From Seminavis robusta (lineage: Eukaryota > Bacillariophyta > Bacillariophyceae > Naviculales > Naviculaceae): a stretch of 29,632 bases of DNA. The first letter of the stretch is position 1. Every line of letters starts with the position of its first letter. The notes beneath the pieces were generated by a model. It saw only the letters and a program-made list of their open reading frames with translations. It was not told where the DNA came from and ran no database searches. The position numbers and the translations under genes were made by a program. The stretch lies in contig CAICTM010001423.1 in NCBI GenBank assembly GCA_903772945.1, forward strand, positions 1-29,632, in the 5' to 3' direction. Shown here piece after piece: positions 8,794 through 19,342 of this stretch.

Positions 8794-9764
8794 CTAGGCA
8801 CGTTCTCCACGGATGCGGCGGGCAAGCTGCATGTCTTTCGGCATGATAGTCACGCGCTACGTAAAGGAAGCAGATGTAGACAGAGAGGCAGCCAGACAGT
8901 GAGATACGCGCATCTTTCCTGCAGTCCTGGCAAAACATTGGAACCATCTTTTGTTGCTTGCTTACCTTGGCGTGAATCGCGCAAAGATTGGTGTCTTCGA
9001 AAAGTCCAATCAGATAGGCCTCGCTGGCCTCCTGCGTGCGAAAGAACGGTTTGGGCAGAAGCAAGCAGTGAGATGCGGTTGCGTCCAAAAGCGATTGTAC
9101 GAGTCCTCCTCGCTCCAAGCCGACGATCGAGACGGTTTTTACCTGGAGGGCCAGAACGGCAGTTGACTGGAATCGAAGATCCTCCTTGAATGTCTTTGCA
9201 ATCTGTCGGACTAGACGCTGAAACGGAGCCTGTTGGAGAAGGAACGTGAACAGGCGTTGTTATCACGACTGCACCAGACCACAAAAATGATCGACTCGAC
9301 GACTTCCGCGACTCTACCTTTCGAATCAACAAGTCTGTAGACTTCTGGTACTTGCGAATTTCTAGCAGTGCTCTGGTTCCAGGACGGTAGCGATAGGGCT
9401 TTCTCACGCCTCCAGCGGTCGGAGCAGATTTGCGAGCAGCCTGTGGTGGAGTGACGCGTACCGGTATCGTCATCATGGTGAGCGATTGACACAGAGGCGA
9501 GGAGAACAACAGAGGAACCACACGCCCTTGAGGCTGCTTTCGTGACATCTTCTTCGTACCTTTGTGGCAAGCTTTCAACAAGAGAGATGGCGATTCAGTC
9601 GAAGTGTGAGAAAAGCACATTGTCGGTGCACACGAAGAGCTTTCATTCGGAGGAGCAACCGCACAAAAGACGAGCGCACCGCTTTCGCTCCAAGACCCAC
9701 TCACCATCTTTCGAGGCACTTTGTAGCCAATGTTTCGTCGTACTGTCTGCTTCACTCGGGCCAT
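8794..9764 (-). CDS. Divergent histone H3 variant, six exons including a 12-nt microexon
   Basis: This is a nucleosome core histone. Exons in transcription order: 9764-9705, 9571-9560 (12 nt, LATK), 9440-9318, 9229-9143, 9031-8966, 8856-8794. All five introns are GT-AG and phase 0, and the joined frame is 136 aa, exactly H3 length. The histone fold is intact ([50 protein letters not shown]). Relative to the ordinary H3 at 12036, the tail differs at T3V, A7V, K9R, S10N, T11I, G13Y, A15V and Q19M. The core differs at K36R, H39Y, V46R, R49L, E73Q, Q76K, D77T, S80E, V101I and I124M. K4, K14, K18, K23 and K27 remain. Loop 1 has normal length, so a CENP-A identity is unlikely. It should form nucleosomes that cannot carry K9 or K36 methyl-lysine or S10 phosphate. 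Expression and deposition are unknown. Confidence 0.9.
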
Positions 9765-10085
9765 TGTGTTGCTTCCTGTCCTTGAAAAAGAGTTCTCGGG
9801 CGGTGAATTGACGAATGGTGTGAAGAAAATGAGCCAAACGCTTTGGTGAGACTTCTCGGTGCAGGCAGCGAAAATAGTTGAAAAAATGTATTTGAAAAAA
9901 AGAGGAATGTTTTAGGCTTCTCTAACTTAGCTAGTCACAATCACAAACTCTAGTCACTCGATTAGTCGCATAGAGAAGAGCGCACACTTGTTCTTCACTC
10001 TTCATGCTCAAAGAACCAAAAAAGCTCCTCGCTCTCTTATCTTGCTACGAATTGCTCCAGTAAGGTCACGAAACCTGAATAAAAA
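9765..10085. promoter_or_regulatory. Upstream region of the H3-variant gene
   Basis: This is the presumed promoter and 5' UTR of the minus-strand H3 variant, lying between its start codon and the tandem array. The part near 9880-9905 is A-rich. I found no firm TATA box or other recognisable element and no gene. Confidence 0.4.
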
Positions 10086-10490
10086 CTTAGTTTCACCGTT
10101 TTCTTAGTTTCACCGTTTCTTAGTTTCACGGAAATTCCCGATTTCCGTGAAACTAACTCATTATGTTGAAACTAACTCAAAAACGGTGAAACTAACTCAA
10201 AAACGGTGAAACTAACTCAGAAACGGTGAAACTAACTCAAAAACGGTGAAACTAACTCAAAAGCGTGAAACTAACTAAGTACAATCCTGTCTTAGTAAAT
10301 CAATGTAAACACGACTGAAACGGTGAAACAAACTCAAAATGGTGAAACTACCACAAAAGCGTGAAACTACCCCAAAAGCGTGAAACTATCCCAAAAAGCG
10401 TGAAACTAACCCAAAAAGCGTGAAACTAACCCAAAAGCGTGAAACTAACAAAAGAGTGAAACTAACAAAAGGGTGAAACTAACACCTTTT
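10086..10490. repeat. Tandem array of ~20-bp units containing GTGAAAC, with an internal orientation switch
   Basis: The consensus unit is GAAACTAACTCAAAAACGGT. To the left of about 10120 three units are on the reverse strand (read as CTTAGTTTCACCGTTT). To the right, about fifteen are on the forward strand, first exact 20-mers, later drifting to 19 and 17 bp (ending CAAAAGCGT, CAAAAGAGT). A single interruption of about 35 bp lies near 10281-10315. The array is non-coding and sits between the two divergently oriented H3 genes. Confidence 0.9.
10121..10155. repeat. Perfect 15-bp-arm palindrome at the array inversion point
   Basis: TAGTTTCACGGAAAT (10121-10135), a 5-nt loop TCCCG, then the exact reverse complement (10141-10155). 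The hairpin sits precisely where array units change orientation, so it is the centre of a head-to-head inverted duplication. A smaller stem, GTCCCG-TTT-CGGGAC at 10493-10507, closes the right end of the array. Confidence 0.9.
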
Positions 10491-10507
10491 AAGTCCCGTT
10501 TCGGGAC

Positions 10508-12035
10508 CTTGCTGCCAGAGGTGGAGCCGTACATACCAGCTCTCGCTAGCTAGATAGCTAGTATTTTCAGTATCATAGTATTGCTACAACAACAGCCATC
10601 AGATATGAACTATCATATTTGCTACCTAGCTAGCTAGCGTTGTGTGAAATAGAGAGCATGAAGTTGTTGCGTGGATGGAGGCACAGTATGAAAGTTTTAT
10701 TTGAACTACATACATGTATGTCGTCTATTACTCTAGTAGCTACAGACTAGTAGACAGTCCATGTTGCTACTACCGCAGCTAGCCAGTAGCATTAGAATTG
10801 GTCTTGGATGGCTAAATGGTAGCTGTGGTTGCCAACGAGTACTAGTAGTTCTATGTAGAGATGTACCCAGAGGCCACCACGCAAGTATGCCGTATCAGCA
10901 CTCGTACAAGGTAGTCTGGCTACCGGTACAGCCGGTATCTGGTATGGCAATACTAGCTAGTAGGTATCTGATATGGTAGCCAGTAGCAAAAGTGTCATCA
11001 ACCTTCAAGACCCAAGCAACATCTGGATATCTGGATCGAATTTCACGAGGTCTCTGATGGCTGGCTTCCGTGTCGAGTGACGCTCTCTTGGATACCGGTA
11101 TTGCCAACAACGAGCACCGGTTGGAGGAGACGCGACGCAACATCAATCAATCAATCAATCCTGGCGAAGGTCATGGATCGGAAAGGTAAGTAGAGCGAAC
11201 AGCTTGGAAGTGCGCTGGGCCGGCTCAGAATTTTCAATGCATTCGACGCTCAAAGAACCTAGCATCACGAAGCCAGACAAGAGGCACGGAACAGCTTGGG
11301 TGCAAGTACCAGTACAAGTACTAGCTAGCGTACCATTGGTGGCCTGTCATACTCGGAGTAAGGATTGCTTCTTCAAGACTTTGGTGGAGTTTTGGCAGGC
11401 GACTATGAGACAGAGAGGATGAATCGAATCGAATCGCCCTATTTAGTTAGAGCGCAGGCCGCAATCGAGAAGGGTCATGGATTAAAGCGTCTTTGCTACT
11501 GAAACTTGAGTCAACATTATGCGGGCTATAATCAATGGTAACCTATACACGTGTCTACTAGCCCTAGCAAAGGATAAGGCGTGCATATTCCGTGTCAAAT
11601 AGTATCTATTTGCTTGATAAACAAACTGGCGGAGCCAATCTTCACACCTCCAGCAACGCAACCAGCATTCCGGTTGGTCTCCTCCTGGCAACAGGCAAAA
11701 AGTCGCCAAACGACACATGGATGCAAAGTCACCGTCAACGTTCGCACCAGTACAAGTCAGCAGTTAGCAGTTGGGCCTCTCTCTGCGCTGCGCACGTTCA
11801 AATCAAAAGAACTGGGTTTGCCCGCGGACTGGGAGCTTCTTCTCTGTCTACGGGGAATTCAGTACTGTCACCTACGCAAACAATCCAACAAGATTGGATG
11901 GAATAAACGCAGCAACTGTCGCCGTGAAGTCGATTCCTTGCTCCAGCAATCACACAACCTTCAAAAACACCAGTTTTCATCAACACCAGCAACAACCACT
12001 TCAAAACAAAAAAATAACAACAAAAAGTATCGACC
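10508..12035. other. Long non-coding stretch upstream of histone H3
   Basis: Over 1.5 kb with no supportable gene. Open frames are short and lack any family signature. It contains clusters of CTAGCTAG-type short palindromes (about 10540-10635), TACCGGTA at 10921 and 11093, and a CAAT tetranucleotide run near 11141-11157. The last few hundred bases should hold the H3 promoter and 5' UTR; the 60 bp before the ATG are rich in CAA and A. Confidence 0.6.
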
Positions 12036-12967
<932 letters not shown>

Positions 12968-13608
12968 GCGTGAGACGAAGGAAGCACTGAAGCTTTCTTG
13001 AATGAAATTGGGCCTGGACTCTTTGGACTGAAAATGCCAGAGGGTTGGCCGTCGAAAAGACTTATGAAAATCTATGTTTCCTCTAGTTTGGCATGTAGGG
13101 TTGTGGAAATGATTCGATTCCGCTGCTTTTGAGTTGGGACAACCTGCCTGGGGACAAAACAAAATTCGAAATAGGTGGTAATGCGATGCATTAGTTCCTT
13201 GTTTATTATGACTACTGCCTGCTTTATCGTTCTACTAGCTACTAGTAGTGCCGGTAGCTCGTTTGTGTCGTATTCACCGGCGAATCCTTTTGCGTCCAGC
13301 CGAGAGAAACACCACTACTGCGCACGTGGCGGGGAATGCCGGTAGTCATTGTTGCGTTTTGAAGCAGTGCATCGACAACAAACACAGAGGCTGCTAGTCT
13401 GTTGGGCACCGTGTCGCTACCACGTACCAGGTTGTTAACTTAGGAATTACGAAGTCCCCGGAGGGATTTTAGTTCTACGTATCAGGTACGTACGGTGGTT
13501 CACAAGACACTGCAGTTGTGTTGTCGTCTTCTATCTACGTGCACCTCGTACATTTCTTTTGTTCGTTTAATTACAGCTTACATGTACTAGTTAGTATGCC
13601 AGCCCACT
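12968..13608. other. Convergent intergenic region, H3 and msrA 3' ends
   Basis: This 641-bp stretch holds the 3' UTRs of H3 (+) and msrA (-). It contains CTAGTAGTGCCGGTAG-like text near 13230-13260 but no gene I can support and no clear animal-type histone stem-loop after the H3 stop. Confidence 0.55.
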
Positions 13609-14304
13609 CTAGGCTGAGCGTTTGAAGACCTTTGTGATGGGGGAAACGGCCTTCTTGATGCTCCATTTCTTCGTCTTTGTTTCTCCCATTGGTTCCTTCT
13701 GTTCCTTTTCCATGCTCCCACCCATATCAACATTAGGCCACTGGCGGAAGCGGTAGTAGTGGTTGCAATATCCAGAGGGATTCTTTTCAAGGTATTGCTG
13801 GTGGGCTTCATGTGCAGGGTGGAACTCTGTATAGGACAAGATGCCTGTCTCAACTACACCCCTCTGGTAAGAACTGATATCCCCGTTTGAGACTGCCTGC
13901 TGCAGCTCTGCTTTGACTTTCAAAGCAATGGCTTTCTGCTGGTCATCAGAGCAAAAGATGGCAGAAGCGTACTGGGTGCCCACATCACCCCCCTGGCGAT
14001 TCTTGGTGGTTGGATCATGGAACATGAAGAAAAAGCGAATCAACTCTTCCATCAAGGAGGCATCTTCCAGAGTGACATCCAATACCTCCACATATCCAGA
14101 CACTCCACTGCAAACTTCACGGTATGTGGGAGGAGACTTGCGCTTCATGGGAGTAGGGTTCATAAAACCGACTTGGGCAGACTGAATGCTGTTAGGGAAT
14201 CGCTTCTGGAAATCCCGGACGATGAACTTCTCTGTTCCCCAGTAGCATCCTGCTGCCAGGGAAAGCTTGGTTGACATGTTGGTGGATGTTGGCTGGACTG
14301 ACAT
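13609..14304 (-). CDS. msrA: Peptide methionine sulfoxide reductase MsrA
   Basis: MsrA reduces the S-epimer of methionine sulfoxide in proteins and free methionine, with electrons from thioredoxin. The start at 14304 (A at -3) gives a 231-aa product with the catalytic Cys20 in GCYWGTE (family GCFWG). The core continues with VCSGVSGYVEVLDVTLE, FHDPTTKNRQGGDVGTQYASAIF and HQQYLEKNPSGYC, where the last Cys is the probable resolving residue. The motif usually written AEDYHQQY reads AHEAHQQY here, so a commonly conserved Tyr is replaced. After the catalytic domain a basic tail of about 50 residues (KTKKWSIKKAVSPITKVFKRSA region) is unusual. No signal peptide is evident, which suggests a cytosolic or nuclear location. 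No intron. Confidence 0.95.
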   Translation of the reverse strand: MSVQPTSTNMSTKLSLAAGCYWGTEKFIVRDFQKRFPNSIQSAQVGFMNPTPMKRKSPPTYREVCSGVSGYVEVLDVTLEDASLMEELIRFFFMFHDPTTKNRQGGDVGTQYASAIFCSDDQQKAIALKVKAELQQAVSNGDISSYQRGVVETGILSYTEFHPAHEAHQQYLEKNPSGYCNHYYRFRQWPNVDMGGSMEKEQKEPMGETKTKKWSIKKAVSPITKVFKRSA

Positions 14305-15061
14305 GATAGTTGTGTGATTGAAAGTTGTGTGTTTTGTTTTGGCTTTTTTTGGTTTGGCTTTTGTTTTTGTGAGGAGGGGTGGGTGAAGAGACGAGAGATC
14401 GATGCAGTGGAGCATGACTACGACTGAAAGCTGCTCGAGACTCAGGACCAGTGCCACGACAGAGTTCCTTCACAAGAACTTTTTTAGTCGCACTCTGCGG
14501 CGCCGTATTCTACATCATTCACTTCCTGTCTTCTCGTGGGGTGCGAGAGGATGAAGTTGCCAGAGAAGGAAAGCCAAGTAGAGACAGAGGGCCAAGCTTT
14601 GGGACTCAAAGTTGGAACTCCGTTGGGGTTCTGTTCGATATTGGGCGCGAATGAGGGACCAATCATGGGGAATGCCAGTACGTGTTCGATACAAGGAAGA
14701 CCTTGATAACGAAATCGCTTGAGATTATGAGAGCAGTGTGTCTTGCAGACACTATAGCTGGCTGGCCAGGCGTTGCATGAAAGCTATGATTCTACAGACG
14801 AAAGTAACAATCAGGGATATGAAGTGATGCTTGCACTTCAGCTTGATCATGGTCTCAATACGATTTTGAATCCAAGAAACCACGCCAGACAAAAGTTGAA
14901 GCACAACTATCCCTGACGAACCATATCAAGCGGTCAGCAACGGAAAAGCAAATAAATCCTCGATAGTGCAAGCATAAGAAAACATCAAGTAACCATGCTC
15001 TTTAAATATGATTACCAGTGCTACCGGTAGGGTACTGTAGATTATCGTGCTTACTTCAAAT
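14305..15061. other. Intergenic region, no gene seen
   Basis: This covers the msrA upstream region (pyrimidine/purine-biased, with runs of T near 14345-14375) and the 3' side of the L10a gene. Open frames are short and featureless. One TACCGGTA palindrome is at 15022. Confidence 0.5.
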
Positions 15062-15751
15062 CTAGAAGTAGATCTGCATAGCAGGTCCCATGGTACTCTT
15101 GATGTAGATCTGTCCAATGTTCTGCCACTGCTTCTTCAAGAGAGAAGCCAAGAAATTCGAAGCAAGCTGGGCGTTGGCACTGATCTGCTTGGCATCCATT
15201 GTCACGTTGCCGACAGCAACGTTCAAACACATGACCTTCTTCATCTGGAACTTGATGGTGGACTTGACCTCGTCAATCTTTTCCTGCATATCATCTCCAC
15301 TGGCAAGCAAGGTGGGGAACTTTCCGGCCTTGGTCAAACCGGGTCCAAGGAGACGAGGAATCTGCTTGATCATGTTGTCGGATGCCAAGAAGAAATCATA
15401 ACGCTTGGCCAGCTTCTTGACAAGCTTCTTGTTTTTGTTCAACTTCTTCAAATCCTCCACACTCATGTGGTCAATACCGATACGGTCGGCTTGTTCACAA
15501 TGGGCTGCGTTTCCGAGCATGCAGCACTTGAGGTTGGGACGGGGAACGCTGGGGAGCTTGAAAGTTCCAGAGAAACGCTTGTCACGGACGGGATCGTAGT
15601 TCTTCAAAGTGATCTGAACTTCGACAGTCTCGGTGAAGTTACGCTTCTTTCCTTTCTTCTCCACTCCACCCATGGTGATATTTTCACCTTTGGAATAGGT
15701 GAGGATATCGGCAATAGCCTTCTCCAAAAGAGCTGCGTTAAGCTTGGACAT
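15062..15751 (-). CDS. RPL10A: 60S ribosomal protein L10a (uL1)
   Basis: uL1 forms the L1 stalk that moves deacylated tRNA out of the ribosomal E site. The 229-aa product matches family length. Features: [17 protein letters not shown] at the N-terminus, [22 protein letters not shown], the [21 protein letters not shown] block, GKFPTLL, and the C-terminal [21 protein letters not shown] followed by [15 protein letters not shown]. No intron interrupts the CDS. A likely 5' UTR intron on the same strand spans 15892 down to 15800: donor GAAG|GTAAGG and a pyrimidine-rich acceptor TTTCTTTAG, leaving about 48 nt of leader before the ATG. Confidence 0.97.
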   Translation of the reverse strand: MSKLNAALLEKAIADILTYSKGENITMGGVEKKGKKRNFTETVEVQITLKNYDPVRDKRFSGTFKLPSVPRPNLKCCMLGNAAHCEQADRIGIDHMSVEDLKKLNKNKKLVKKLAKRYDFFLASDNMIKQIPRLLGPGLTKAGKFPTLLASGDDMQEKIDEVKSTIKFQMKKVMCLNVAVGNVTMDAKQISANAQLASNFLASLLKKQWQNIGQIYIKSTMGPAMQIYF

Positions 15752-16214
15752 GGTGTCTCCTTATCTGCTTCTTCCGAGTAATGATGGTCGAGGTATTCTC
15801 TAAAGAAAGACAAAAACAAGAAAGTTAGGAACCGCAGCAGTGATCCCACAGCGTCCGCGTCCAACCACACCCCTCGTCATGGTCGACCTTACCTTCTCGC
15901 AAAGAAGTGGATACAACGTAGTCCGTGTTGGTGGTGGGAGACAAAAGCCATGCACAGTTTTAGTAAGCGGTATTTTGTTTGGCATGACAGCAGGGCTGTA
16001 ATAACATCCGTGTCTCTCAGTCATGCTTAAAGTGAGTGAGCCGGCAACAACATGCTCACACAAACTGCCGTTGCCTCAAAAATATGCACATGGAAAGGCA
16101 TGTCGCTGATTGTGTACTCTACTCATTCCTTTCATCCCTCGAGAGAAACCTCACAATTCGATTCGTCCTCGTTTCCTTACCAATACTAGACAACCTCTTT
16201 TTATTCCTGCAAAG

Positions 16215-16514
16215 ATGAAGTGCTCCATGGCAATCCAACGTGTCCTGTTTCTTTCATTTTTTATTTCCCTGTTCTGCACACCTGCTCAAGGGGACATTCA
16301 GTTGAATCTGTCCGGTGGCGAAGACGACAGCAACCCCCTTGAAGACTTGGCATGCTCCATTTTCAATTGTGCTGATGAATCATCATCAACCTTGGAGGAC
16401 CTCTTGAATGACATTCTAAATTTTGATTTCAACTTTGATTTGGACCTTACTGGCAATGGTGGTGGTCGCCGAGAACGTAAACTTCGGGGCGAACAACAAC
16501 AACAACAAAATTGA
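16215..16514 (+). CDS. Small secreted protein, member A of a tandem pair
   Basis: A 99-aa protein of unknown function. Residues 1-25 are a classic signal peptide ending ...FCTPAQG. The mature part is acidic (SGGEDDSNPLEDLACSIFNC), has two Cys, an Asn/Asp/Phe-rich segment (ILNFDFNFDLDL), then a Gly-rich linker and the basic C-terminus RRERKLRGEQ with a Q run. A second in-frame Met is at 16227. The paralogue at 17316 shares the signal peptide pattern, the LEDL/FEDI-Cys segment, the GNGG-RKLRG end, and parts of both UTRs (for example GTGAAGGCT and GTAACTATA downstream), so the pair arose by segmental duplication. An extracellular or cell-wall role is inference. Confidence 0.7.
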   Translation: MKCSMAIQRVLFLSFFISLFCTPAQGDIQLNLSGGEDDSNPLEDLACSIFNCADESSSTLEDLLNDILNFDFNFDLDLTGNGGGRRERKLRGEQQQQQN

Positions 16515-16866
16515 GAAGGCAAAGCTATAGTGTGAGACAATTCTTGATTTCTTCAAAGTCAAGATGGGCTAGACGGCGCACCAACCAAGATAGGCGCCGA
16601 AAGTGAAACCAGGGAGAATTGGCACGAAAGCGGCACGTTAAGGCAACTGTGAAGGCTATCAAATGATCCGGTCCTACATATTGATTAATGTAACTATACT
16701 AATAGAAATCTCAAAGACGTATACTTTCTTGTACATCCCACTCGCCATAGTAGCGTATCTCTAGGTCAAACCATCATCTTTGCAGCGCTGTTTTTTAAAA
16801 GGCTTTGTGCAGAATTTCATGACGGGGGATTATCAAGTTCCTTTATCAAGAGGGTCGCGATTGGAC

Positions 16867-16975
16867 ATGGACTGACCGTACCAGGTACCGTGTTGGCCTC
16901 GTTCATTTCGGACGGTTCTTTGCGATCTACCGGTACAGTCGTACCGGTACATGGTACGTGTACCGTACCGTCCAG
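16867..16975. repeat. Cluster of TACCGGTA-type palindromes
   Basis: Within about 100 bp the text GTACC/GGTAC recurs repeatedly, including TACCGGTA at 16928-16935 and 16942-16949 and several GTACCGT halves. It lies in the 800-bp gap between the two secreted-protein genes. No open frame of note overlaps it. Confidence 0.75.
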
Positions 16976-17315
16976 CCAACATGCATGAGCACGTCGTGCA
17001 GCAAACCCATTCAGTTGCGGGACCACAGAGACAGCAACTACCACAGAGCAGCTCCACTGTTTTATCACGCAATGTTGCCGTTGCCTTCAATCAAGAATGC
17101 AAGTCAAGAAATCGCTGAAAAGTGCCTCCTTCATCATCCTTCCATTCATCATTCGAGCGAAAATAAGGTCGAACCTCACAACAATCTCTGTATCATACAG
17201 TATCAAGACAACCCGAAATCAGCTACCGATAACCAGGATAATCGTCTCTTTGTTGCGGTTGATCTTTAGAAAGAATACTTCTCACACTTTCATCCATCTT
17301 CGCAAGATCAAAACA

Positions 17316-17618
17316 ATGAGATCCTTGACAGTCCAAAGATTCCTTCTCATTTTCAGTTTCATTTCACTGTTATTCACACCAATTCAAGGGTTCAATGAAT
17401 TGAATTTGCTCGAAGGGAGAAATGGCGGCGGAGAAGTTAGCACCAGCCTCTTTGAAGATATAATGTGTGCCTTCAATCCTTCGTTCAGCGAGTTTCGCCA
17501 TTGCAACTCCAATGGCCTGGGAGACATTATTGTGAATCGATTTTTCAACCCCAATTCCAATGTGGACGAAGATGTGAGTGGCAATGGTGGTCAACGCAAG
17601 CTTCGGGGGGCACAATGA
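17316..17618 (+). CDS. Small secreted protein, member B of a tandem pair
   Basis: A 100-aa paralogue of the 16215 gene. The ATG at 17316 begins the signal peptide MRSLTVQRFLLIFSFISLLF, with probable cleavage after FTPIQG. The mature chain has FNELNLLEGRNGGG, then FEDIMCAFNPSFSEFRHC with two Cys, a segment NGLGDIIVNRFFNPN, and the C-terminus DVSGNGGQRKLRGAQ. It is less acidic than copy A and lacks the terminal Q run. The most conserved parts between copies are the signal peptide and the basic end, while the middle has diverged. The function is unknown. The 463 bp after the stop, up to the aldolase gene, hold no gene I can support. Confidence 0.7.
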   Translation: MRSLTVQRFLLIFSFISLLFTPIQGFNELNLLEGRNGGGEVSTSLFEDIMCAFNPSFSEFRHCNSNGLGDIIVNRFFNPNSNVDEDVSGNGGQRKLRGAQ

Positions 17619-18082
17619 GAAAAATGAAGCGCAGTCAGCAAGCACAAAGTTTGAAATTCGTTGATTTTCAAGGCAGAACGGGCTTAGCAATGCCAGAAGA
17701 GCAAGCGCCCAAATGCGAACGAAATCGGGAAGGGCAACAGTGAAGGCTCTTAGCTTATCGTAAATATACTGTAACTATAGTATTAGACCTCCAAATCAAT
17801 GCAGAATGGTGTCCTGTTCTTCTTCGTTCTTGCATTTCCGTGCCATATGACTATGCTGCTGAATGTGAAACCAGTACTGTCCTGTAGATGCAAGAGGAAG
17901 TCTCCTTTGTTAATTGCTTCGTTGGGTAGCATTTGTGGGGCGACCATGTTGGCTGTGTTCATTCCCAATGACATCATAGCAAGGGTTTCCCACGGGTTGT
18001 AACTGGACGGCTTTCGCGGATTGTTGATATTTGGTCTATTCTGCTCCGCTCCATCTCTTTCTTCTATTGTTGCCTTTTCTAT

Positions 18083-19009
18083 TCATTCTCCCATTGCCGT
18101 TTTCCCCTTGGCACAATCTGCCAATGCCGCTTGTCGCAGCAATCCCAAATCAACTGCCCCACAAACCAAAGAGTATCCTTTTTCATCGAACATGTCTTTC
18201 AATTCCACTCCCGGTGTTTGAAACCCTCCCAACAAACAGGATGGACTCTGAACAACGGCTTGTTCGGCTTGTGCAATGAGTTGTTGAATATCGGAATCTT
18301 GGAATTGTCCCATTTTCCCCGCACTACAAGACAGGTCAAATGGACCCAAAAAGATCAAATCGACTCCCTCCACAGCGGCAATTTCCGGAATGGCATCTAC
18401 CCCCTGAGGACTTTCAACTTGTACCATGACGAGTAAATCCTCTCGACATTGTCGCAAATACTCGTCATTATTGTGGGTCATGCCATAGCCACTGGCGCGG
18501 ACAAAGGGTACGGCACAGCCTCGAATGCCACCACCATGATCCGGAAACGATTGCTGTGTGGGATACCGTGTCGACTGGACCACCCGTTCGGCCGTCTTGG
18601 CATCTTCCACCATGGGTACCAAGACACCACCGGGCAACCGCATGGAATCCAACACCAATTTCATGCTGGCAGGATCCTGGTTGTCGGCCAATCGCACCAG
18701 AGGCGTGGTTCTTGCAGCCGTAAATGCGGCAGCAGCATCCATGGCTTGCAAGAGCCGTTGGGCACTTTGAGGATTGGTCGGGCTGTGCTCCATGTCCACC
18801 AGCAAATGATCGTAGCCAACGCCCGCCAATAATTCGGCAATGATGCGAGAATCCGACATGATGAGAGGTCCGTAGCTTCTACCTCCTTGCAGGAGCCGTT
18901 GGCGAAGCGAGATCATGGTATCTGGATTGCGTGCTGTGGAAAAACCAAGCGAACCACCAGTCCATCCAAGAAGCAGCAATGACAGCGACAAGAAATGGAC
19001 TATTGGCAT
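18083..19009 (-). CDS. HpcH/HpaI-type aldolase (class II), probably plastid-targeted
   Basis: Family members cleave or form 2-oxo-4-hydroxy acids by retro-aldol chemistry, using a divalent metal. The 308-aa product starts with a signal peptide (MPIVHFLSLSLLLLGWTGGS), then LGFSTA, where Gly-Phe resembles the diatom plastid cleavage site. Catalytic landmarks are present: DMEHSP (His75), VRLADNQDP, the metal ligand Glu199 in VQVESPQG, GPFDLS with the second metal ligand Asp225, and the barrel end GYSLVCGAVDLGLLRQA. The substrate cannot be read from the sequence; bacterial relatives act on 4-hydroxy-2-oxoheptanedioate or 2-keto-3-deoxysugar acids. It is transcribed divergently from RPS24 across 333 bp. 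Confidence 0.88.
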   Translation of the reverse strand: MPIVHFLSLSLLLLGWTGGSLGFSTARNPDTMISLRQRLLQGGRSYGPLIMSDSRIIAELLAGVGYDHLLVDMEHSPTNPQSAQRLLQAMDAAAAFTAARTTPLVRLADNQDPASMKLVLDSMRLPGGVLVPMVEDAKTAERVVQSTRYPTQQSFPDHGGGIRGCAVPFVRASGYGMTHNNDEYLRQCREDLLVMVQVESPQGVDAIPEIAAVEGVDLIFLGPFDLSCSAGKMGQFQDSDIQQLIAQAEQAVVQSPSCLLGGFQTPGVELKDMFDEKGYSLVCGAVDLGLLRQAALADCAKGKTAMGE

Positions 19010-19342
19010 GGGAGAAAGAGGGTGGTATCCTACCGTAATCTATTGACTTCTTGTGCTTTGTGCTTTCTTGCCTGTGGGTACCAATAGCCGTGTCTCAAAC
19101 GGATCTTTCTCGCGTGGCTTGGCAACGGTATCTTAAAGGTTAATTTATTAAGGTTTTAAAATACTTAGACGCACACTTTTCTATTTTCCACCTTACCGCT
19201 TTACTTACTCTCAAAGCCACAAAAGCTCAGCCTCTTCACGCAACGACAGCGCCATCTTCGAAGTGCTCGGAAAGCCCTCTTGTTGTTGCTGTTTCCCCTG
19301 TTGCCAATCAACTACCCAGAAGAGACAATTAGACCCGTAACC

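Noticed and set aside
8539..9189. A 216-aa plus-strand open frame and other frames opposite the H3-variant gene
   Set aside because: They are antisense to exons with clear histone sequence and have no domain of their own.
8794..9764. The divergent H3 as the centromeric histone (CENP-A)
   Set aside because: CENP-A proteins usually have a longer loop 1 and an unalignable tail. Here loop 1 has normal length and the tail aligns residue for residue with H3.
14700..14800. A possible tRNA or small structured RNA in the gap before the L10a gene
   Set aside because: I could not form a cloverleaf with conserved T-loop and D-loop bases. Only scattered short stems are present.
16215..17618. RKLR in the two secreted proteins as an oomycete-style RXLR effector motif
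   Set aside because: The motif is at the extreme C-terminus, not within about 40 residues after the signal peptide, and no EER-like motif follows. The match is probably a basic end by coincidence.
18449..18832. Plus-strand frames over the aldolase, and similar frames opposite bioB, L10a and gyrB
   Set aside because: They are complements of well-supported coding sequence with no independent homology.
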